Positions 50,411-62,942 of a stretch of DNA of 64,000 nt are shown here, in pieces. Made by a program: the position numbers and the translations under genes. Location: the NCBI RefSeq assembly GCF_023973825.1, contig NC_090121.1, forward strand, positions 1,906,001-1,970,000, given 5' to 3'. The notes beneath the pieces are model-generated. The model saw only the letters and a program-made list of their open reading frames with translations. It searched no databases and was not told where the DNA came from. This stretch comes from Plasmodium brasilianum. Lineage: Eukaryota; Apicomplexa; Aconoidasida; Haemosporida; Plasmodiidae. The first letter of the stretch is position 1. The number at the start of each line of letters is the position of its first letter.

Positions 50411-53315
50411 GTGTAAAACTATAAATTTTAATGTAAAAATGATTTAATAATAGAAAATATTACCAACTTACATATATATTTAATACTTTTTCGTATATGA
50501 ATTGAAAAATCCGCAATGATAAGTATTTCTATGTAAACAAATATTTAACATATCTATGGTTTTACATAAATATGTATTTTAAAAGAATTATTAAATTAAT
50601 TATAAAATAATTATTTTATCCATTGATTATAATATATATATATATATAAATATATATGTGGTTTTTTAGTAATATAAATGTAAAAATTATCATATATAAC
50701 TATACTGTTATATTACCCTATGCTCTTCTGTTTGTCTTTTTTATGCAATTTATTATATCCCCAACATTTTGTACTTTTCGAAAAATTTTTGTTATTACTT
50801 TCTTAATAAATATATCAGAATATTGTAAAAAATATTTAGTATTTATTAATTTATAATAGAAGGGTTAATATTAATAATTACTATCAATATTTCAGTTATA
50901 TTAAATGTCTTATTAGCGATATGATAATATAACTAATGTTATATTTTTATAATATTTATTATAAAATATATATTGTAGTAATATGTAAAAAAATTATATA
51001 AATACTATACTTCTTGTCATAATTAAGTATAAATAATATAAGAAAGGTATTAAAGGAATTATAAATTCATGAAAATGGAGAATAATTATATCATGGATTA
51101 TGCTATTAGTAAGATATTTAAGAATTTCAAAATATTCATGAAGTATATTAATTGAAGAACAAAATTCATTACTAAATGTACTTAAATAAGTGATATAATG
51201 GAATGTTTAAATTATAAATACTTATGTGTAATTTATTTTTCAATTGTAAATTAGATATATTTGTATGTTGGAGTATTTTATGAATAACTCCTACAATGGT
51301 AAATTGCTAAAAAATGAAGCAAAATAAATTCGGAAATAGGGCTTCAAAAAGTAAATATGACCTTTCTATTAATAGAAACATTTAATTCAAAATTATATTA
51401 TCTTTGATAATTTAAAACATTTAAATATAAAAGATATTTTATTTTAATGAGAATCTTAATATTAAAAAAATATGTAGACATATTTTTTTCCAAAAATAAC
51501 TGGATAAAAATGAAAAAAAAGAAAAAACTTCAAATTTTATTCTGTAAAATTACAAAAAATTAGAAATTATATTTATTAAAAAAAATAATATATAAAATAA
51601 TATGAAATATATATATAAAAAAAAAAAAGAAACATAATGATAATGAATAAAATGAGAATACTACATAAATATATAATAAAAATTATGATAATATATAAAA
51701 TGAAACAATATATATATAAAAAATAAATTAATAAAAATATATAACGTAAATTAAAATATATTTAAAACAAAATAAAAAAATAAAATTTATAAATATTATT
51801 ATATATATATACACGCAATTGTTGCTTTTTAATAAATTAAATATGAGAGAACATTTAGAAATAGTGAATAAACAATCATTATTCTTATTTTTTGCTATAG
51901 TTTTTTTTTTTAACCCATATTCATTACGCATTATATAATTATGTACTAATGCATATAATAACACAAATAAAGTATAGTAATATGATGGTTTATATTTCCT
52001 TATATTTTCACTTAATTGTTGGTTAATATGGTTATACAATTAGAAAATAATTTTTGTTTACTATAAAATTCTGAAATGAACATTTTAAGTCATTTTATTA
52101 TTATTTTCAACATAATTATTCTATGTTGCAATTATTTCAAGAAAACAAAAAAAAATGTTGTTCGAATTAAGATTATAAACTAATGTTCAATTAGTGCACT
52201 ATTATTTTTTTTTATGTTAATAAAAAATCCATAAAAAAAAATAACTACATGTAATTACCTTTTTAATTTTTTGTAAAGGTAGTTAATAAACTACGTGTAA
52301 AACTCTTGAATATTGTTACTGAAAAGTTCTCATTATTTATATAATAAAATTCATTTATTCTCTGCAGTCTATATAATTTCCTGTCATTTGTTAATTGCTT
52401 TTTTTTTTTTTTTTATATTTTAAATAAAAAAATTTATATTTATTTATTTGCATATGTATAACAATAATATATTTTATAATTATGATTATGTTTTATAAAT
52501 TATAATAGAGCTAGTTGATGCCAAAGATGCAAAAACAGTAAAAATATAAAAGATAAAATAGAAGATGAATATTTTTAGAGTAATTCAAGTCTCAAGATTT
52601 TTTAGGTCTTTTCATATTTCTGAGTTTAAAAAATAAAGAAATGTTTGTTATTTAACCTCATAATTTACAAAATGTTTTGTCTTCTATTGTCTGTTCTTAT
52701 TGCATTTATATATAAAGATTTATATTAAAACAATTTAGTAGAATATTTTAATGAAAAATTCTTAAGTTTGGAGTTTGAAATATTATAAATATATAAATGA
52801 TTAGTCAATATTTGTGGTTCATTTTAGGTCAACATGAACATATATAGATCGATAAAACGAATTTTATGATGAGAATAAAAAAATATATCCATTTAAAATA
52901 AACAAGAAAATTCGTGTAATGACCAAAGTACATGGAGCATACATATGCCATATATATTTTGAATGATGAAGAATAATATGATTAATAATGTAAATATTCT
53001 TTTTAAAAAAAACTTATTTCTAGTTTAATTATAAATATACCCAAGCAAAATTTTGACAAAATTATATTTATTTTTTTTTTCTATTTTGATATATTACATA
53101 TTTACTCATTTATTTCATCATTTTAAAACATCACCTGTGTATAAAATTTTTTGAACTATAATTAATTATTGAATAATTTATGTTAACTGGTATATCTTAT
53201 TAAGAATTATTTATGTATATTAAAAAATTAACGAGAAAAGTGAATCATTAAAAATAAATAGCATTATTTGTAGATGTATGAAAAATAAACACTTTCTTTC
53301 TAAAAAATATAATAA
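50411..53315. other. AT-rich spacer upstream of the intact pir gene
   Basis: No supported gene. Should contain the pir promoter at its right end. A weak patch at about 52515-52575 (CQRCKNSKNIKDKIEDEYF, then stop) may be another remnant. Confidence 0.45.
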
Positions 53316-55072
53316 ATGCATTATCAGGTTCACAGTTGTCTAAATTAGTTGGAACCTCCGTAAATGGTAGTTGCCCTATGAACTTCTAATTATTTCTTTA
53401 TGGAATAGTATATTCATATATCTTTTATTTGAATATTATATATTCTATGAAAAACTATGAAGCTTTCTCTCTTAAAGATAAAGAATTATCATTTTAAATA
53501 TTTTTTTTTCCTGTAATTTTAGGCTTCTATATTTGAAGGTTTACCCTCAGATAAATTTTATGCAAAGTTGAATGAAAATGTGTCTGAGCAAAATGCATAT
53601 GAATCTTATTACGATATTTTAAAAGAATATTCAGAAAAATACTCATGGATTTCTGATGTTTGTAAGAAACTTCAAAGAAACTTATCAATAATTGCAGAAG
53701 AAAATACAAAGAATGTCCCTTTCAGGAAGAAACATTGGTACGATGTAAATTTCTGGTTAGTAGAGCAGGTATATAAAAACTTACATTATAATAGAAATCA
53801 TGGAGATTATAAGAATATTATTTCTACTTTTCTAGATGTGTGGAAAAAAATTATTCATGACAAATACCCTCAATATAATGATTCATTAGCTCCAGACGAA
53901 ATATATGATATGGACATGATGACAGAAAATAAGTATCTATTTGATTATATGGAAAATTATGAGGACCTTAAACAAATTATTATTAACAATTCTCATAATA
54001 TATGGGATAAACATTTTGACTACTTTAAAAAGAGGGTTGCATTATATTATAAGTGGAAAGGTTGGTTCACATTTAACAATGGTAAAAATAATAAATATTT
54101 TGATGATTTTAACAAATACGATATAAAAGATTATTTTTTTAGCTTACCGTGGTATAAAAAAGTGACATATTATTTTCACCCATGTTATAATAAAATTATG
54201 GGAGCATTAGAAGAATTTAAAGAATCAACTATAGAGGTAAAAGCGGGAAAAGGATATATGCAAAATTCTGAAATTTTTATAGTAAAAAAAGCACCTGCAG
54301 TAAATCAGACGCAAAGAAATAAAGAACAAACAAAACTAATGGCAAAAGTTCAATTGGATTCTTCAAAAAATGAAATAAAATCAGAACAGATTCAAAATAT
54401 ATTAGAACAAAATAGAAGTGTTACAGTAGAATCTCCACGTTCTACAGTACAATCTACCAGTTCTACAATAGAGACCTCAAGTTCACCGGGAAAATCTATA
54501 AGTTCAGAGGGACCGACTAAAACACCAGAGGTAATATTTAAATCTCCAGAGATAACAACTACAACCTTCGAGGGACAAGATATAAACCTCACGGGACAAT
54601 CTACAAGTTCCACAATAAATTCAGCCATTTTACTAAATAATGTAGAAGGTTTAGATATCATTCCATTATCCGACACATATACAATAAGTCCATTTACATC
54701 ATTCATTAATAAACCGTATATTATTGTAGCTGTATTTTTATTTATTTTTATTCTTAGCTTTATTTGGTATAAGGTATATAAAAATTCTATTTAAAAATAT
54801 GAACATTTTACATTTTTATTAATAATTTATTTTCATTAAAATTTTATATTTATAAAAAATGTTATTTATGTTCTATAAATTGAATTATTTTTTGTTAGTA
54901 TAATGTGGGAGGACAATTAATGTCACTTTATCACAAAAGAAAAAAGAAAGAACATAGGAAGTATATTCATTATAAAGAGTTGGCGCTACTAAATCAGAGC
55001 TCTCAATCCTTTTATAGTGACTCTCATAGGGATATATATATGTTAACATATCATGGATGTTTAAGGAGTTGA
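53316..55072 (+). CDS. pir: PIR superfamily protein, apparently intact, three exons
   Basis: Exon 2 is 53523-54773 (417 codons, fully open), entered after TAATTTTAG and left at AAG|GTATAT. Exon 3 is 54899-55072 after TTTTTTGTTAG. Both joins are phase 0. Exon 1 is uncertain; the only short phase-0 candidate I see is 53316-53327 (ATGCATTATCAG|GT). The product is about 478 residues. The start of exon 2 has the pir signature: GLPSDKFYAKLNE, then WISDVCKKLQRNLS, then WYDVNFWLVEQVYKNL. A Ser/Thr/Pro-rich stalk (about 285-375) leads to a single helix (YIIVAVFLFIFILSFIWYKV) and a basic cytoplasmic tail (HKRKKKEHRKYIHYKELALL) in exon 3. pir proteins are variant antigens, probably exported to the infected red cell or parasite surface; exact roles are unsettled. 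This is the only pir in the window without a lesion. Confidence 0.88.
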
Positions 55073-58000
55073 AACTGAAATAATACACAGAATCATATGA
55101 CTAATCTGTATCAGTATTAAATTATAGAATTATTATATTGTAGCTGTATTTTTATTTCTAAATTAAAAAAGAAGTTATTGAATACAAAGAGTAGAATATT
55201 TGTGTAAAAATAATATAAATTCAGTAATGTAAACTTGTTGATATATTAAACTAATAAATATATAATACTATGTCTCCATTTAAAAAGAGAAAATTAAAAA
55301 TAGACATTTTTTTAGTAATGTGCTTTATAAGAATGAATTAGAGATGATAATTCATAGAATATTAAAAGTGTTATGAACCCTAAATTAATTCCCAGATATT
55401 ATAAAATTATATTAGTTAATGAGATAATTTAAAAAATATGAAGTTTCATGTTTGTATTGACGGAAACATAATATAAATATATAAAGGAAATTATTTTAAA
55501 ATAACGGTTTTGTTGGAATATAATTTATTTGTCTGAAATTATTAAAAATTTATTTATAATGAATTTATAATATTATTAATTTACGGTAAATAGCAAAATA
55601 ACAAACATTTGCAGAAGTTGATAATAATTCTTAGGTAGTCTTTAATGAAACAGTTAAAACAGTAATAGTAAGGGTAAACAGATTCTCGTATAATTACTTC
55701 CTTTATTTTTAATGATAAAATTGACACATGGACAACATAAAAAAAAGGCATAATATTACAAAATTAAAACAATCATTTGAAAATTATAAATCATTAAAGG
55801 TAAGATGCGTACAAAAATAAATAGAAAAAGTTTGTAAATAATTTATATGTCTAATATATATGGAATAGATTAAAAAAGCACTTATAGAATGAAAAAAATC
55901 CTATCTTCGTGAGTATAATAAAAATTAACATTATTATTGTTGTGATTTTTATCATATAATCAAAACATATATATTTAAATTATTAAAAATATATGAAATA
56001 AAAAAGTAAGATATATATATATCGCAAAAATAAAATGTGTAATGAAAAGGATAGATGTTTTATCAGTTTATTGATATAAAATAAAATAGGAATTGTTTTT
56101 AATGCTTTAAAACGTTGAGGATAAAATATACTAGAATATACTGAGAATAACGTAAAAGCGGAAACTACGGGTGAAGTAAATTATATTTTAAACTATTACT
56201 TATAAGAAGCATTATATTTAAATATAGCTAAATGAATGTACTTATACGAATTTGAACATTAAAGAGTAACAATAAAAAAATTTTATTTACAAAATTTTTA
56301 TTTTATATGGTCCCATTTTATGTTTTTAAATTTATTACAAATATACTTTATTGGTTCTTAACAAATATTTTGTTTTTGTAATATATTTTCTGTTAAGCAA
56401 AAAATTTTTCTTTGTTCTAAAAAAAAAAACGCTTTACTAAGTTAATATGAACTAGTTAGAAGATTTGTTTTAATTATATATGTTATATAGGTTATATTTT
56501 ATTATTTGTTTTTTGATATTTTTCAAATCATGAATTTTATATAATTTATTAATGTGACTAAATTATATATAAATTAAAAAAAAAAATACATGAATATTAA
56601 ATTACAAGAGTTAAATAGTTATTTTCAAGACTAATTAAAAACCTTGGTCATCTATTTTAAATAACGTACGATAAATTATCTGTTTGTTATTTTTTTAAAC
56701 AAATAAAAGTGCATATTTGATTGTTATATTTTTCCGTTTAGATAAATAATTCGCATAAATTATCCTTTAAAATTGCAAGAGTTTTAATACAAAGAATATT
56801 TGTATAAAAGTATAACTAATATGATAGTACTAATATTACATATTTAATAATTGGAATTATCATTGTATGATAAATTAATATTCTTCGTGTTAATCTTTTC
56901 TCTACGTTTTTCTAATATATATTTATAGAACATCTATAAGAGGGTATATTTTTTGTGGTATATTAATAATTATTATTATTATCATATCCATTTAAGGTTC
57001 TTCTAGAAAAAAAAAAAATCCATGAGATTATTGTATCAATAGAACTTTTTAAATTTACATATATATTTTTTTCGATATTTTTTATTTTTTCAATGAATGT
57101 AGGCTTTTTAGCATTGTTTTAATGAAAAGAATTAATATTTTAAGTATCTGATATAAAATGCACCGTTGATTTTTTTTCTATAAGAAAATTTAACTCAAAA
57201 AACAATTCTCATTATTGAAAGAAAGTGCATTAACAAAATTATAAATAAATATGTGTTAGAATACGTGAACCTGGAAGTTTTCATTGTTTTCCCGTGGTTA
57301 AACTAATTAGCTGCTTATATGGAATTATTTACATGCCTATTTACTGTTTTATTAATATTTATATTAGTTACTTTTTTAAAAGTAAGTGGATTACTTAGTA
57401 ACATATTTGTTCTCATAACGATAATCCGGATTCACTAGTTGAATGATAAAATTTTGAGGAACTTATAAAATTGACTTGTCTTATGTTATCATGATTTTCT
57501 TTTTCTTTTCTTTTTATGTTCTTATAACGTTTTATATACAGTAAATGGATATATCTTCAATAAACGAATAAAAATTGTTTACAATATTTTTATAACATAC
57601 TGATTAACCAACAATGATATTATTATTAGTTCTATGAATTAAATACTTCATTATTTTTACCAAACATTTTCTCTTTTGCTTCACTATTAATATATATAAT
57701 AGAACTTGAAACAGATCCTCCATATTATTTATTGTTACATTCTTCAAATTTTACTTAGAATACAAATATATCTCATACTATATACAGTATTACGTTTCAT
57801 AATTTATAATATCCTTTTATATTAAAAGGTTATAATATTAAATATTTATATTGTGAAAATTAATAAAATAAAAATATCTTTAAGTTGCATTGAACAACAC
57901 AAGTTAACAAAATATAATCGTAAAATACATCCTGAGAATTCTAGAAAAAGGCAATAGTATTCATAAAAAAATTGTTCTCTTATATTTTTGTACATATGAA

Positions 58001-59780
58001 TTATCACATTTTATTATCAATTATAAATATTTCCGCAAAACTTATTTTTATGTTTCATGTATATAATGTGTTATATTGTTTTATTCTTACATTATTTCTA
58101 TAGAAGTTAACATATGACAAGGAAAAAAAAATATCTATATTTACCATATAAGACACATACAATTTTTTTGAAGTAATAACATTTTAATTTAATATAATAG
58201 CAAAGAATATTTAGATATATCTAATAATTATAAATTGTATTTATTGGAATATGGTGAATAAAAATAATTTTATTACATAATTTGATGCTACATTTTACTA
58301 TCATAGTTTTTATGTTTTAAGTTTCGGGTTATAAGTAAGATAATATCTATATCTATGAGTATATTTTTGATATATATTAGGAATTGTATGTAACATATTA
58401 TCATTTTTAAGTATTCAAATTCTGTACTAATTAATAAAAGGATATCAGTGTTCATTATTATATTTACGCAATAGTTGATTTGCTTCCATTTTATAAAAAT
58501 TACTTAATTATCTGTTAATAAATAATATTATAATAAAAAAGAAAGACATAAATTTTGATTGTTGACTGAATTAAACAATAGTTATTGAAAATGATTATTC
58601 TAATATAACTATATTAATTTTTTTTTTTTTTTTTATTTATGTTTACAATTTATGCTATTTATTTATTTAACTATAAATTATATAATAAGAGATTTAATTT
58701 AATACTTTTTTATTTTTTTAAATAACTTTAATTAGAGCATACACCAATGTTATGTCTTATATGTATAAAAATAAATTTTATGTTGACGTGTAACAATATA
58801 TATATATTCTGATACATTATGCGGAAGAAATATAGATTGGGGATATATATATACTTTTTAATTAAATGATATGGTGTAACGCGTTTATTTTATCTTTGTT
58901 AAAGCATCATATATGATATATATCATATAGTTATATGTAATACAAAAATAAAATTAAATACTGGATTCATTAATTTCATAGAGAATAAATATAATACTAT
59001 ACAAATTATTTAACTAAATACCTTGAAGTATAATCTTGACGAAATACATAAAATAAAAATTCCTATATTAATTTATTTTTATTACAAAAAAATTCATAAA
59101 TATAAAATTATCCTTTAAAATAATATTATTATCCATGAACAAACAATTTGTATTTCAAATAAAAAATATATATTTTATTTTACATTATTTTTTGAATAAA
59201 CAACCATTTCATTTAGGTAACACTTTATATATGTAAAGCAAAGCTTATATATGTATATTATAATCTTTATATCACGTAATACATTTATTAAATATATATA
59301 TAACGAAGTTGCATATTAAACTAATTACTGATATATTTTATTATATGTTAATTGTTAGAATAATATGACTGTAAGGAAAACAATAAATTAAAAAAAGTTC
59401 ATCATTAAAAATTTGAATATTTTATGTAGCGAACTGGGTAACATAAAAATAAAATATGACACACGAAAATCAACTCATGGTAACTAAAAAATTATGTTAA
59501 TTTTGTTTGTTGGAATGTTTATAAATAAAATTTTGTTTGAAATACCATTAGTAATTAATATGTAAAAATATTTTTATTATTCTTTGTATTAATATGGAAC
59601 AGAAAATTTTATATTATACTGTTAAAGAAAAAATATATATAAAATAAAAATACAATAATACATAAATTTATTATGAATATTTTGAAAATGTAATAAAGAA
59701 ATAATTATCAAAACAAAATATAAAATAGAACCTTTTATGCCTATTGTTAAGCACAAAAATCTTAATGTGCTTATCATAAA
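55073..59780. other. AT-rich subtelomeric spacer
   Basis: No supported gene. Two short plus-strand patches (about 55613-55685, AEVDNNS, stop, VVFNETVKTVIVRVNRFS; and about 56142-56200, ENNVKAETTGEVNYILNYYL) look coding-like but are isolated. Confidence 0.45.
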
Positions 59781-60582
59781 AAAAAAAATATTATTTTAAC
59801 TTATATATTGTACATTTCTTTTTTGTACTTTAAAACTAATAATTAAAATCTATTAATTTATTTTATTCATTTATTTATTTTTATATATTTCTTATTTTTT
59901 TGTGTTTTACTTTTTTTTGTATTTTATTATTTAATAATTTATTATATTTTAAATAATGATTTTTATAAAAATATATAATTAATTTCTTCAATGTTACATT
60001 ACCAAGTTAAAATAATAACTGTTACAAATAAAATTATTTCTCTATAGACAATAATAATATTAATAGTAAATATTTTATATATTATTTATTAATAAAACAA
60101 ATTATATATTTTGTGTTTGCAAAAATATGCTCAAATATTATATGAAATAAGATTATGAGTAATAAAAAATATTTAATAATAGAAGAAACAAATGATTTTA
60201 TTAATTTAGTTTGTGTACTAATTAACTTGCTATGTAATTATGTATTCATAAAATAAATTATATATACTACTTGAAAAGCAATTTCCAATGTGTCTTTAAA
60301 GAAATTATATAAGAAAAACAAAAGTAGCACTACAATATAATAGTTAACGGTTACAAGTTGATTTATAATTGTTTTGGAATGTAATTATATATATAAAACT
60401 GTACGTGTATTCAATTGAATATAACCGTTTTCTATTGAATATAAACTACAAATGCTATTATAAATAAGAATACGTATGTTTTTATTTCTGATACATAAGT
60501 GGAATTTTTTGCATATATTATTACCACTGTAGTATTATAATTAACTTGCCCATATGTTTTATTATTACATTATAAGAAAAAA

Positions 60583-60742
60583 AGATATAAAAATTAATAT
60601 TTGTAGAATTATTATATTTATTATTATTAGGATAAAAAGATATAAAAATTGATATTTTTAGAATTATATATATTTATTATTATTAGGATTAAAAAATAAA
60701 AATTATTATTTTTAGAGTTATCCATATATATTATTATAATTA
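60583..60742. repeat. Tandem repeat, about 55-bp unit, three copies
   Basis: Units begin near 60583, 60638 and 60694 with AGATATAAAAATT(A/G)ATATTT and continue through AGAATTAT and TTTATTATTATTAGGAT. Copies 1 and 2 are close; copy 3 is more diverged. Confidence 0.85.
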
Positions 60743-61119
60743 TGTAAAAGACATATTTTTAATATATAAAAATTATTTAATGCTACATATATAAGTTTTC
60801 TACGAATTAATAATTATCTATATTCTTAATATATGTGTAATTAATTTAAAAATATTTGTTTGAACAATGTATGCCTCCATATACTTTTACTTTCAAGTAT
60901 AATTAACTTTATTGTAAATATATTTTAATTATTATAATATTAATACAGTTTTTATGAAAAAAAATAAACTTAGTAGTAAAATAGCAATAATATCATTAAT
61001 TACTTTATTTTGAATATTTATGTAAGCATTTATAAGTAAAAAGTTATAGACATATATATTTTAATAAAAAAAAAATAGTTCATTTAATCTGTATAAATTA
61101 ACAATTAATTGCTCTCTTA

Positions 61120-61150
61120 TAATATAATATAATATAATATAATATAATAT
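61120..61150. repeat. Pentanucleotide array (ATAAT)n
   Basis: About six uninterrupted TAATA units. Confidence 0.9.
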
Positions 61151-62121
61151 TCTCTACACTATATAACATAAAAAAATAATAATTCCCATTTTAATTTTAT
61201 ATGAACTGAATTTTTAATCATTAATATTAAAGATATATTGTTTTTTGTTTTCTTTTTATATTAATATTTCTTATATATATGAAATTAATTTAAAAATAAA
61301 AAAATTTATGGGAATTTTAAAACTTACCTCTTTAAATAATTATATAAATTATATACATAATTAAATACTGTAAATTATAAATCACAAAAGTTAAGTTACC
61401 AAAGTAAAAAATTATTCTTTATTTATCTCTAAAAAATATATTTTTTCATTGAGTAGTATGCTATAAAATGGATTTTTTAAATTATATTAAAAAACATAAA
61501 ATAAAGGAATTATCTACGTAGTAACCATTAAAATGGTATAAATGATATTACGAAAAAGTTGTACAAAATTTTTTTTTTTTAATATATTATTATAATAATT
61601 AACATTTTATTAAAAAAAATAAGTTGTTTTTCCTTAATATAATGTTTATAAAATTATAATCTTTAATAGAAAAGTATCATTTATATTAATTTTTTTCTAT
61701 ATAAATATGTAACCATAAATTATTTGTATTTCTACATTCTGTATTCTCTATGAATTTAATATTTACGCATACCAATATATGTATATATATATATATATTT
61801 ATTTAAATTAAAAAATAAAATTACTTAAATACCCTAATATATTACGCGTTATCAATTAATTCATAATGAATTATTCTAATAAAAGCTTTCTTTTTATAAA
61901 ATTCATTAAAGGTAAAAATTTTATAATATATTTTTAAAGTTATTTTCCTTTTTCTTCATTGCAAAACGAATTATAGCTATGAATATATTGTTTGTATGTA
62001 AATATATTAATAAAGTGAATGTAATGTTATTTTTGATTAAATGAACATTAAAATATTATTAATTTTTCCTAAATGAATATATTACAGTAGTAAAAATCCG
62101 TATCATGGAAAGAAAATTAAT

Positions 62122-62942
62122 ATGAGCGTATTTTATAAAATTGGAACGTTTTTCTTTTTAACGTGGATATGTCATTTTGTCAATGATGATGTATGATAAT
62201 AATATTTAATAATATTTGTATTATTCATATTTTTTATGTTTTATTTTCTAGAATAATTTTTTTTAACTATGAATAATTTTATTATTTTAAATAATGAATG
62301 TATTATTTCTTATTTTAGAGCAAGTTAAATAATATTTTGAATGCACAGCATAATGTTGATAGAAAATTAGATACAAGAACATATCGATTACTAGCAAGAC
62401 ATAAAAATGAAAACGATTCAGACATTTTATTTTTAAATGAAGAGATGCCAAATAATAGAGTGTACAATAAAAAAAGGGAAACTTGCAGAAGGAAACGATC
62501 AAATGGAAGTTCATTTAATAATGAAGAAGACTATGAACAAATTGGGAAAAGTATACCTTATTTATACACAGAAAGATGTTCAAATCCTAATAAAAGGAAG
62601 GTGGACAAATTATATTACTTATGTAAAGTTAGGAATATAATGAATACTGATATAACTAATTTAAGAAGGAGTGTCCGTGATAAATATGTTTTCCTTATTA
62701 GTTCTTTTATTACACTTTTAGTAATTGGAGCGGCATTGACTTTTGCATTAAAAGAAAAAGGTTTTAAAATTGGAACTATTCCTGATGGTAGTTTTTATTT
62801 GTCAGACGTGATTGTTTTTGTAACATTACCTGTTATAATTTTATTACTTTTTATTTTCATCTTCAGAAAAGTTGTAAAAACCTATAGATCAGCGAATTTT
62901 AAATGTAAATTGCACAAAACGAAACATGTTTTACTAAAATAA
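62122..62942 (+). CDS. fam-l/fam-m type exported protein, two exons
   Basis: Exon 1 is 62122-62190 and exon 2 is 62319-62942 (GATGAT|GTATGA ... TATTTTAG|AGCAAG, phase 0), giving 230 residues. Exon 1 is a short hydrophobic signal (MSVFYKIGTFFFLTWICHFV). Exon 2 soon carries NVDRKLDTRTYRLLARHKNE, the typical block of P. malariae fam-l/fam-m proteins. It is PEXEL-like (RKLDT, RLLAR) but not a strict RxLxE/Q/D. A basic, Asn-rich middle follows, then two C-terminal membrane helices (VFLISSFITLLVIGAALTFA and IVFVTLPVIILLLFIFIF) and a basic tail. Family proteins are predicted to be exported and surface-located, with a helical fold; function unknown. An ATG 17 bases upstream (62105, MERKLI, then stop) looks like the ancestral family start in the wrong frame, so this copy has an indel there and would start at the next ATG. 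Confidence 0.85.

Larger units (their letters stand above)
59790..61680 (+). repeat. Noncoding subtelomeric block, copy 2 (upstream of fam-type gene)
   Basis: Same-orientation diverged duplicate of 45960-47700. It ends about 450 bases before the fam-l/fam-m type start codon and therefore overlaps or abuts that gene's promoter. It contains two copy-specific tandem arrays, at 60583-60742 and 61120-61150. Confidence 0.7.

Noticed and set aside
50656..50856. Short hydrophobic plus-strand ORF
   Set aside because: Isolated, AT-biased Phe/Ile reading with no signal, export motif or splice partner.
54392..54706. Minus-strand ORF of 104 codons inside the pir gene
   Set aside because: It is antisense to the Ser/Thr/Pro-rich stalk; no start context, and the plus-strand frame is a clear pir.
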